The notes under the pieces were generated by a model. It did no database searches, had not been told where the DNA came from, and saw only the letters and a list, made by a program, of their open reading frames with translations. A stretch of DNA of 64,000 nucleotides from the NCBI RefSeq assembly GCF_018595715.1, contig NZ_JAHEOJ010000025.1:287178-351177 (forward strand), in the 5' to 3' direction. Below, piece after piece: positions 26,873-34,272 of this stretch. A program made the translations under genes and the position numbers. Origin of the DNA: Glaciecola sp. XM2. GTDB lineage: Bacteria; Pseudomonadota; Gammaproteobacteria; Enterobacterales; Alteromonadaceae. Position 1 is the first letter of the stretch; every line of letters begins with the position of its first letter.

Positions 26873-28090
26873 CTATTGCCCAAAGCTTACATCTACCCAT
26901 ACTAACTTATGATCTGAAGAACTCTGTCGGTCTTGAATCAGCCGATATAACGGGTCGTCTGGTTTTGGCCAAAATACACCGCTGTCGGTAACCTTCAAGC
27001 TACTCGAGGGCAATACATAATCGGCGCGCATTCGCCATGATGCCGTATGTTCAGCTGCGAAAGGGTTGCTGGGTGTATGCAACACGGCCGCTTCGCTGGT
27101 AGGTGGCAGGTCGTCTTGAACGCGCGGGTGGGCAATCAAATCGGCAATGCCTTTTCTGATAGCGCTGCCCTCATCGGGCGAAGCATTTAGGTCGCCAGCA
27201 ATAATAAAATAGTCACCCTGTAAACCGCCCTTTTGACCTTTATCATCATAAATGTAGGCAGATTGCTGTACCCCTGAAATGTAGTCGGTCCAAAAGCGGA
27301 TTTCATCGTGATTACGCTTACCGTTTCTATCTTCAAAACCGTCAAACACCGGCGGTGTTGGGTGACTGACCAAAATATTTAGCTGACGCCCATTCACCAT
27401 TACCGGCACATCCCAATGAGACTTGCTCGACAACCTAAAAGCAGCTTGAGCTTGTTCACTATAAAAATGCGTGCCGTCTTCGTTTTTAACATCACCGAGC
27501 ATGCTGTTGGGCATATCTTTCCACAAAAAGGTTTGGAAGGTACGAATTTGCTCTTCTTCAATAGGAAATTGACTCAATATCGCCATGCCATAGTGCCCGG
27601 GAAACAAACCGTAACCAAAAGCGTCGGCTTTATACCCTGATGCTACGCCGTCACCATCTAAATCAAAGCCCGAATCGACCCCAGTATTTACCGGCGCAGA
27701 AAACACATAAGGATAGTTAATAGGCGCATTACCTTGCTGAGATAACTCAAGGTAGTGTTTTAAAAAAGCAGCGATATCTTTGCTTGCTTGCGCAGAATAA
27801 TCAAATTCGTTGAGAATAATCACGTGCGGACGCACAAGCTGAATGATTTCGGCAATATTTTGTATTTGCGGATGCGTGCCGTCGCGCAGGTTATACGAAA
27901 GCTCTCCCCCCGTAATACTAGCCTCATCAGCATTGTAGTTATTCGCCTCCATACTCGCATTAAAGATGGCAACTCGAATCGGCATATCTTGTGTCTCTGC
28001 AAAAGTAGTGAGTGGAGTAAGAAGTAACGCCAAGGCGCCAAACATAAAAATGAAAACACTGAACAACGGAAATGACGATTTGGTGATCAT
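26873..28090 (-). CDS. Exported endonuclease/exonuclease/phosphatase-fold protein
   Basis: 405 residues from the ATG at 28090, chosen because it begins the signal peptide (MITKSSFPLFSVFIFMFGAL) and has AAGG upstream; an in-frame start at 28150 adds a charged leader. EEP-superfamily motifs are ordered as expected: RVAIFNASME, ILNEFDY with the metal-binding Glu, HYGMAIL, GDLNASPDEG, and a final SSDHKLVWVDV with the catalytic Asp-His. Substrate could be nucleic acid or a phosphoester; secreted members occur in phosphorus- or nucleotide-scavenging bacteria. An exported location is clear, the substrate is not. Confidence 0.85.
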   Translation of the reverse strand: MITKSSFPLFSVFIFMFGALALLLTPLTTFAETQDMPIRVAIFNASMEANNYNADEASITGGELSYNLRDGTHPQIQNIAEIIQLVRPHVIILNEFDYSAQASKDIAAFLKHYLELSQQGNAPINYPYVFSAPVNTGVDSGFDLDGDGVASGYKADAFGYGLFPGHYGMAILSQFPIEEEQIRTFQTFLWKDMPNSMLGDVKNEDGTHFYSEQAQAAFRLSSKSHWDVPVMVNGRQLNILVSHPTPPVFDGFEDRNGKRNHDEIRFWTDYISGVQQSAYIYDDKGQKGGLQGDYFIIAGDLNASPDEGSAIRKGIADLIAHPRVQDDLPPTSEAAVLHTPSNPFAAEHTASWRMRADYVLPSSSLKVTDSGVFWPKPDDPLYRLIQDRQSSSDHKLVWVDVSFGQ

Positions 28091-28286
28091 AGCTAGCCTT
28101 TTAATCAGGAACAAAACAATGCGCTTTTTTAGCCGCGTTAATCGACACAAAATTATATCTAATTGCTTTGATAGATGCTCTTTAATTTGCTAAATATCGT
28201 TAAAAGACATGCTCTATTCATAGCGCTAACTGTCGTGCATACTAGGTTAAATCATGACGACGCGCATTTTTTACGTAGGTGAAACA

Positions 28287-28586
28287 ATGGACCAATCAGC
28301 ATATATAACATACTGCCACAGTGAGCTTAAAAAGGTTTTCACGGCTATACAAAATGGCAAACCTGATATTAGTTTGAAGCATCGTACCGAAGGTTTGATA
28401 AGAGCGGGGGAAGTCTTAGCTTTATTTAACCGCAAGGAAGCTAAGGAATTAGTCGAGCGTGCTCATTATGAAGTTTTTGGTGAATCTATTGCCGGCAGAG
28501 GGGCGCGCAAAAAGTCTCTTAGTGAGCTCAAAGCACTATCACCAGATGAGTATTTTGAAATTCCGGCGATTGAGCGACGGAACTAA
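28287..28586 (+). CDS. Small protein of unknown function
   Basis: 99 residues from the ATG at 28287 (AGGTG upstream); an in-frame ATG at 28254 would add 11 residues. Highly charged and mostly helical in appearance, no signal peptide, no membrane segment. The C-terminal segment LSELKALSPDEYFEIPAIERRN ends abruptly. I do not recognise the family. It lies 110 bases upstream of the Nudix-methyltransferase gene on the same strand, so it could be an accessory gene of that locus or an unrelated neighbour. Confidence 0.65.
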   Translation: MDQSAYITYCHSELKKVFTAIQNGKPDISLKHRTEGLIRAGEVLALFNRKEAKELVERAHYEVFGESIAGRGARKKSLSELKALSPDEYFEIPAIERRN

Positions 28587-28695
28587 ATGTGAAGCAAGCT
28601 AATGCTCCTAAATATCTCTCCAAATCAAAAGATTGGTCTTGTCATTAAAATCGGTTAACCTGGTAATATAGTCACTTAAGGATGAGAATTCAGTA

Positions 28696-29682
28696 ATGAC
28701 TCGGGTAATTGATGTCGCCGCTGGAATAATTGTAAAAGACCGCAGGATATTAGCCGCTAGAAGAAAGGCGGGACTTCATCTCGAGGGATATTGGGAATTT
28801 CCTGGCGGTAAACTTGAGCCTAATGAAAGTGCCGAAGACTGCTTGCTGAGAGAGCTTAAAGAAGAATTCAATGTTGATGCAGCCATCACATCTTACGTAG
28901 GTGAAAACATTCATCGCTATGGTGAAAAAACTATTCGTCTTATTGCTTATCAAGTAGAGCATATCGCAGGCGAGTTTTTACTCACCGATCACGACAAAAT
29001 CGAATGGGTTACTGTCGACCAACTCACAGACTTCAACTGGGCGCCTGCAGACATACCTCTGATTAACGCATTTAAAAACGCGCTTAGCATATCGAATTTT
29101 TATCACAGCAATGCGAACGATTACTTTAACGAAACAGTCACTGCAAATATGCAAGTTAATCGAGAGAGATTTACTCGTTTGCTAACAAAAAATGCATCAG
29201 TTTTAGATTTAGGCTGTGGGTCTGGAAGAGATTCGAAAAGCTTTATTGAGAGCGGCTATACCGTTACTGCAATCGATGGATGCAAACAACTATCAAAACT
29301 AGCCGAAGAGTATATTGGCCAACCCGTAATTACCCGTCGATTTGAAGAGTTAGACTACGAAAATGAGTTTGACGGAGTCTGGGCATGCGCTAGTTTACTG
29401 CACTGCCCAAAGTCAGATATCCAAAACATTCTTTTTAAGGTCTTTAAAGCATTAAAAGCAGATGGTGTTTTGTATGCATCATTCAAAAACGGACAAAAAG
29501 AAACCATTGATGACAAAGCACGCTTTTTTAATAACTATACCAAAAGTGAACTTGTGTCACTGTTTCAGCAAATGCCTCAAGCAAGTGTTTTGGAGTGTTG
29601 GGAGGAAGTGAGCGAACTAAGAGGTTCACAACAACCTTGGGTCAACATTCTTTGTAAAAAGTTAATACAAAAATATGAATGA
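28696..29682 (+). CDS. Nudix hydrolase fused to a class I SAM methyltransferase
   Basis: 328 residues in two domains. Residues 1-130 are a MutT-like Nudix hydrolase. The Nudix box spans 38-60 and keeps the catalytic glutamates (Glu53, Glu56, Glu57); the only departure is Asn59 for the usual Gly. Residues about 135-328 are a Rossmann methyltransferase with motif I VLDLGCGSGRDS (169-180), the acidic AID after strand 2, and LLHC after motif IV. Nothing shows whether it acts on DNA, nucleotides or a small molecule. AAGGATGAG lies upstream of the ATG. Its stop overlaps the helicase start by 8 bases. Sampled lines are about 35-38% G+C, lower than the flanks. Confidence 0.9.
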   Translation: MTRVIDVAAGIIVKDRRILAARRKAGLHLEGYWEFPGGKLEPNESAEDCLLRELKEEFNVDAAITSYVGENIHRYGEKTIRLIAYQVEHIAGEFLLTDHDKIEWVTVDQLTDFNWAPADIPLINAFKNALSISNFYHSNANDYFNETVTANMQVNRERFTRLLTKNASVLDLGCGSGRDSKSFIESGYTVTAIDGCKQLSKLAEEYIGQPVITRRFEELDYENEFDGVWACASLLHCPKSDIQNILFKVFKALKADGVLYASFKNGQKETIDDKARFFNNYTKSELVSLFQQMPQASVLECWEEVSELRGSQQPWVNILCKKLIQKYE

Positions 29683-32575
29683 GTTCCCCAAGCAACACCT
29701 AACTGTCGGCGAGGCCGACCCATTCCTACCGCACTTATTGCAAGCAATCAACTATGCGACATCAATCAGTATTGCAGCAGCGTTTATTAGACAAACAGGC
29801 TTAGACCTAATTTATGAAGCGCTGGATGACGCTCTAACCCGAGGCGCTCAGATTAAAATTATTACCGGTGACTCTATGGGGATTACCGAACCAAGAGCGC
29901 TAAGACAACTCATGCTTTTGCAAAATAAAGGTGCCTCTATAAAGGTTTTTGAATCAAAATTCATCAAAAGCTTCCATATGAAAGCCTACATTTTTATAAA
30001 AAATGAAAATGCCACTGACTTCGAAGGGATAGCCTATGTTGGCTCGAGCAACATTTCACACTCCGCCTTACGTGATGGATTAGAGTGGAACTTAGCTGTC
30101 GACAGTGAAAGCGCCCCAGAAAAATTCAACGACGTGAAAAGCAGATTTGAAATGCTATATATCGATACACGTTGCGCTAAACTGACTCATAAATGGATTG
30201 ATGCATATGTTGAGCGCATAGCCACGCTTCCGGCAGTTCAGCTTGTTGTAGACAATCAAAACGCTGAATTTACCGCACCACCTACACCCAACGGCATTCA
30301 AATACAAGCTCTAACTGCCCTTAAAAATACCAGAAACAAAAACTACAAACGGGGCTTAGTAGTTATGGCTACTGGCACAGGAAAAACGTGGTTAGCCGCA
30401 TTTGATTCAACACAAATGAATGCGGAAAAAATACTTTTTGTAGCACACAGGGAGGAGATACTCGATCAGGCCGAAAAAACTTTTAGCATTATTAAACAAA
30501 ACGCTAGGATTGGAAGATATGACGGCACCAGCAAAGAAGCTAACATGGATATTATCTTTGCTTCAATTCAGACAATAGGTCGAAAGTTTCATCTTAACCA
30601 ATTCCAGAAAAACCACTTCGACCTAATTATTGTTGATGAATTTCATCACGCCTCAGCTCAAAGCTATCAAAAGTTACTTTCATACTTCACACCTAAATTT
30701 ATGTTAGGACTTACCGCAACGCCTGAAAGAACCGATCAATCTGACATTCTTTCGTTATGTGACAATAATTTAGTATATGAAATCGGACTATTTGACGCTA
30801 TTGAATCAGATGTGCTTTGTCCATTCGACTATAAGGGCATCGCCGATAACGTAGATTATTCTGAGATTAAATGGCGAAATGGAAAATTTGATCCCGAGCA
30901 ACTAGAGAACAAGCTTGCCACACAATCGCGTGCTAAGCACAATTTGAAATACTGGCGAGAACACAAACTAACTCGAACACTCGCATTCTGTATTTCCACT
31001 AAACATTCAGATTTTATGGCTGATTATTTTTGCCTCCATGGAATAAAAGCAGTTTCTGTTCATAGCAAATCAAACACGCCTAGAAATGTTGCGCTGAAAA
31101 AGCTAAAAAGTGGAGAGATTGAGGTTATATTTTCTGTAGACTTGTTTAACGAAGGGGTCGATTTGCCCTCAATCGATACAGTAATGATGCTTCGGCCCAC
31201 AGACTCAAAAATCATATTTTTGCAGCAACTAGGACGAGGATTACGCAAGAGCTCGACCACACAAAAAGACAAACTTGTTATTCTTGATTTCATAGGAAAC
31301 CATATTGGTTTCTTTCGCAAAGTGGATGCTCTATTTAGGGTGGGCGTTACGAACGCTGCAAGAAGAAAGTTTTTGAAAAATACAGAAGAAAAGAGGCTCG
31401 TTTTACCGAAGGGCTGTTTTGTTAATTTGGATTTGGAATCTATCGATTTTTTGAAAAACTTATTGGTCACTAATATTAGTGCGCAAGAGGATATATACAC
31501 CGGGCTGCTAGAATCTCTAGGCCGAAGGCCGACACTATCAGAATACTACTTTTCCGGCGGATCGGTGGAAACGGTCAAACAAGAGCATGGCAGTTGGTTT
31601 GAGTTTGTAAATGCAATGAAGGGGCTTGTTGGTCGCCAACAGAGCGCCGCAGCTGAATATTCTGACTTTCTCAAAGAAATTGAGGTTACGAAGCTAACCA
31701 AGTCATACAAGCTGGTGCTGCTCGAAGCCTTTTTAGAGCTTAATGGTTTATCTGAACCAGTAGATCTTCAGGATATTGCTTTACGCTCAATTGAAGTATT
31801 GAAGCGCAGGCCCCGGTTGTTAGAAGATTTACCTACCGATTTCGAGCAATCATTTAAGAACAATGAAATAGATATCAAAAAATGGCAATCATATTGGAGA
31901 CGAAACCCAGTAAATGCATGGGTGGGCAACAACAGCGACACGAGCAAGCCATATTTTGAGTTGGAGGAGAATTTAATAAGAGCAACTTACGCTACAAATA
32001 GTTCCTATAAGGACGAGTTAAGCCAATTCGTACAAGAGCTTGTTGATTATCGGTTCACTCGTTATGAAACTAGACTTGCAGATCGCACATTAGTGCCACT
32101 CCCAATTAAAAAGCCTCATGGAAAAGACAAAAAGAAAGGTAAACCTTTCATTCATGAACAATTTATGAGGGCAGAAATCCCTCCATTATTTGGGCTAGCG
32201 TTCCATAAGTCTATATGGGAGGCCGGACACATTACGCCTAAAAATAACGACTCACAATTTTTACTAGTAACATTAAACAAACAAGGGAAACAAGCAAGCC
32301 AGCAATATCATGATTATTTCATTGATAACTCAACATTTCATTGGCAAAGCCAAGCATCTACAACGCCTTCATCAGCCAAGGGTAAAGCGATTTTATCTGA
32401 TCAAAAAGCGCATTTGTTTGTCAGAAAGAACAAACTGTTTGGGAAAAAGGCTGCGCCATTTTTTTATCTTGGTGAGGTTGTATATTCGACGCATCAAAAC
32501 GAAAAACCAATGGATGTTACTTGGAAACTCAAGGAACCCATTAGTAATGAAATGTTGGATTATTTTAAAATATGA
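29675..32575 (+). CDS. PLD nuclease - SF2 helicase - DUF3427-like protein
   Basis: 966 residues. The N-terminal phospholipase-D-type nuclease domain (about 1-185) has HMK (His101, Lys103) and GSSN (123-126); the Asp usual in HKD enzymes is not at its normal spacing. The SF2 helicase core (about 205-560) has Walker A ATGTGKT (232-238), DEFH box (321-324), TATP (347-350) and motif VI QLGRGLR (518-524). The region about 560-800 is unassigned. The C-terminus (FHWQSQ, HLFVRK, PFFYLGE, DVTWKL) resembles DUF3427. Predicted to bind, unwind and cut nucleic acid; one PLD motif suggests a dimer. It is translationally coupled to the Nudix-methyltransferase and ends 23 bases before tRNA-Arg. Confidence 0.9.
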   Translation: MNEFPKQHLTVGEADPFLPHLLQAINYATSISIAAAFIRQTGLDLIYEALDDALTRGAQIKIITGDSMGITEPRALRQLMLLQNKGASIKVFESKFIKSFHMKAYIFIKNENATDFEGIAYVGSSNISHSALRDGLEWNLAVDSESAPEKFNDVKSRFEMLYIDTRCAKLTHKWIDAYVERIATLPAVQLVVDNQNAEFTAPPTPNGIQIQALTALKNTRNKNYKRGLVVMATGTGKTWLAAFDSTQMNAEKILFVAHREEILDQAEKTFSIIKQNARIGRYDGTSKEANMDIIFASIQTIGRKFHLNQFQKNHFDLIIVDEFHHASAQSYQKLLSYFTPKFMLGLTATPERTDQSDILSLCDNNLVYEIGLFDAIESDVLCPFDYKGIADNVDYSEIKWRNGKFDPEQLENKLATQSRAKHNLKYWREHKLTRTLAFCISTKHSDFMADYFCLHGIKAVSVHSKSNTPRNVALKKLKSGEIEVIFSVDLFNEGVDLPSIDTVMMLRPTDSKIIFLQQLGRGLRKSSTTQKDKLVILDFIGNHIGFFRKVDALFRVGVTNAARRKFLKNTEEKRLVLPKGCFVNLDLESIDFLKNLLVTNISAQEDIYTGLLESLGRRPTLSEYYFSGGSVETVKQEHGSWFEFVNAMKGLVGRQQSAAAEYSDFLKEIEVTKLTKSYKLVLLEAFLELNGLSEPVDLQDIALRSIEVLKRRPRLLEDLPTDFEQSFKNNEIDIKKWQSYWRRNPVNAWVGNNSDTSKPYFELEENLIRATYATNSSYKDELSQFVQELVDYRFTRYETRLADRTLVPLPIKKPHGKDKKKGKPFIHEQFMRAEIPPLFGLAFHKSIWEAGHITPKNNDSQFLLVTLNKQGKQASQQYHDYFIDNSTFHWQSQASTTPSSAKGKAILSDQKAHLFVRKNKLFGKKAAPFFYLGEVVYSTHQNEKPMDVTWKLKEPISNEMLDYFKI

Positions 32576-32598
32576 TTAAGACTTTGGAGAAACAAAAA

Positions 32599-32675
32599 TG
32601 GCGCTCCCGGCGCGATTCGAACGCGCGACCTTTGGCTTCGGAGGCCAACACTCTATCCAGCTGAGCTACGGGAGC
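32599..32675 (-). tRNA. tRNA-Arg (anticodon CCG)
   Basis: 77 nt with encoded CCA. The acceptor stem GCTCCCG / CGGGAGC pairs perfectly, the T loop reads TTCGAAT, and the anticodon loop CTCCGAA gives anticodon CCG (complement of 32639-32641), reading CGG. The 3' end faces the PLD-helicase gene. Confidence 0.97.
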
Positions 32676-32794
32676 TTTTTGAGATTGTGGATGGTATCAT
32701 AAGCGCTAATAACTTGACTACGAGCTTTCTCGGTAAATTCCACGTATCCATTCTCAAATCTTTATGTTTGCATTAACGCCTAACTGCTAAAAAT

Positions 32795-33451
32795 ATGAAA
32801 TTAAAAGCTGCCTTTACCATTTTTGTTCTGCTGTTTGCCTTAGCTTGGCATTTTAAGGCCCATATTGCGCAATATGTGTATCACACCTTCCCGCATCTCA
32901 CTTATCATTACTTTAGCAGTAACACAGCTTTACATGAGCAGTTAGCGCAAACACCACCTACTCCCATTGGTTGGGGCGACCTCATCCCTGACGATGAGAA
33001 AGCCATTTTAGAAAAGTTTCAACAGCCAACCGTGGCCAACCTTACCGAACAAATTTTGTTATCCATTGAAGCTAGCACCAACGAGGCTTATCGCAATGCG
33101 ATGTTCTCTACCAACATCATAGAGTCACTCATCGGCAGCGCGGTAAATATCTCTGGCTTTATTGTACCTTTAGAAGTGGGGGCAGATCAGACTTTGCAGA
33201 GCTTCTTTTTCGTTCCGTATTTTGGAGCATGCACGCATTACCCGCCGCCACCGCCTAACCAAATGCTATATGTGCGACTCGACGACACAATGCCCATTCC
33301 CGATTTAAATCAAGCCTACACCCTCACCGGCGTCTTATCGGATGGCTTGTATGAAGATGTGCTCGGCACGTCGGCTTATCAATTAGCTACGGCAAAAATG
33401 CGGGTGTTTGCGCAAAACCCTGATGATTTTCGCACTCACACTATCCAATAA
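32795..33451 (+). CDS. DUF3299 exported or membrane-anchored protein
   Basis: 218 residues. An N-terminal hydrophobic segment (about 5-20) acts as signal or anchor. The hallmark of DUF3299 is clear: NISGFIVPLE followed by FFFVPYFGACTHYPPPPPNQ, with one conserved Cys and His that could bind metal. Family members occur widely in marine gammaproteobacteria, with no established function that I know of; some lie near metal-transport genes, which is not the case here. Single gene, with a possible small RNA and hairpin downstream. Confidence 0.85.
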   Translation: MKLKAAFTIFVLLFALAWHFKAHIAQYVYHTFPHLTYHYFSSNTALHEQLAQTPPTPIGWGDLIPDDEKAILEKFQQPTVANLTEQILLSIEASTNEAYRNAMFSTNIIESLIGSAVNISGFIVPLEVGADQTLQSFFFVPYFGACTHYPPPPPNQMLYVRLDDTMPIPDLNQAYTLTGVLSDGLYEDVLGTSAYQLATAKMRVFAQNPDDFRTHTIQ

Positions 33452-33537
33452 GTGCTTAATTTTTATGTTATTTACCGTTGTCTATGGCTATATTAGCAAG
33501 CCGTTGATGCTTGCGTATAAAAAGATATAACTAATAT

Positions 33538-33664
33538 ATTGAATTATATTTTAGTATTACCCCCTCAGGCCGTTAACAAGTCTTATACACAAAGATGAAC
33601 TTGCTGGTTCAGCAATCATAAAACCGTTGCATGCTAGGTAAAACAAGCATTACAGCGGTTTTTG
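33538..33664 (+). ncRNA. Possible small RNA
   Basis: A promoter-like pair TTGATG (33504-33509) and TATAAC (33526-33531), 16 bases apart, predicts a transcript from about 33538. It would carry the hairpin TTGCTG-GTT-CAGCAA (33601-33615) and end in an imperfect terminator-like hairpin followed by T residues (33620-33664), about 127 nt in all. An 8-codon frame at 33595-33621 has no ribosome binding site. Alternatively, the last hairpin is just the terminator of the DUF3299 gene. The remainder of the 33452-33821 gap holds nothing recognisable. Confidence 0.35.
33620..33664 (+). terminator. Terminator-like hairpin
   Basis: Imperfect stem AAAACCGTTGCATGCT / AGCATTACAGCGGTTTT ending in TTTTTG. Confidence 0.5.
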
Positions 33665-33821
33665 TGTAGGCAGTTTAGGGCTTATTTTCGTGATTTTGCG
33701 CTTACTGTCATGAACCCGCAACAGTAAAATATAAAAACATCATCAACAAGTTGTTGTGATGCATACCGATGTCGTTATAATCATGCGGTAAATTTATACA
33801 GCCTGTTTGCGGGAGAAGTTT

Positions 33822-34220
33822 GTGAAAGTAAAAGCATTATTAGTAATTGCGTTATCTGGTTTATTTTTATCAGGTGCGATCGCTCAGACAATGAGCGAAG
33901 AAGATATTAAACAGCGCATCAAACCAGTTGGCCAAGTGAAGGTTGCTGGTGCAGTTGACGCAACCGTTGCTGCGGGTCCGCGCTCTGGCGCAGATATTTA
34001 TGCTGCAGCATGCACAGCGTGTCATGCGGTTGGCGTGCTAGGTGCACCTAAAACGAAGATTGCCGCTGATTGGCAGCCACGACTTGATGAAAAAGGCTTT
34101 GATCAAGTGTGGCAAAACGCAATTAACGGAATTGGTGCAATGCCGGCAATGGGCGCCTGTGGCGACTGTACCGACGATGATATCAAAGCCGCAATTGATT
34201 ACATGATTGAAGGAATATAG
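33822..34220 (+). CDS. Cytochrome c5-type c-type cytochrome
   Basis: 132 residues from GTG 33822, six bases after GGGAG; this start gives a tidy signal peptide ending near AIAQ. Heme is attached at CTACH (Cys64, Cys67, His68). The sixth ligand is a Met in GAMPAMGAC. The extra pair Cys113-Cys116 (CGDC) is characteristic of cytochrome c5. A soluble periplasmic electron carrier, typically passing electrons to terminal oxidases or nitrite reductase. Monocistronic in appearance. Confidence 0.93.
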   Translation: MKVKALLVIALSGLFLSGAIAQTMSEEDIKQRIKPVGQVKVAGAVDATVAAGPRSGADIYAAACTACHAVGVLGAPKTKIAADWQPRLDEKGFDQVWQNAINGIGAMPAMGACGDCTDDDIKAAIDYMIEGI

Positions 34221-34272
34221 CATATATACTTGCTAGGTTCTTCAATCTCGACCTAAAGAGTATGTGTGTAGA

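Noticed and set aside
31060..31500. Minus-strand frame of 146 codons inside the helicase gene
   Set aside because: Antisense to conserved helicase motifs, with no start signal and coding-unlike composition.
28200..32700. Direct repeats of the tRNA-Arg 3' end as attachment sites
   Set aside because: No copy of the T-loop/acceptor sequence was found on the far side of the locus, and no integrase is present.
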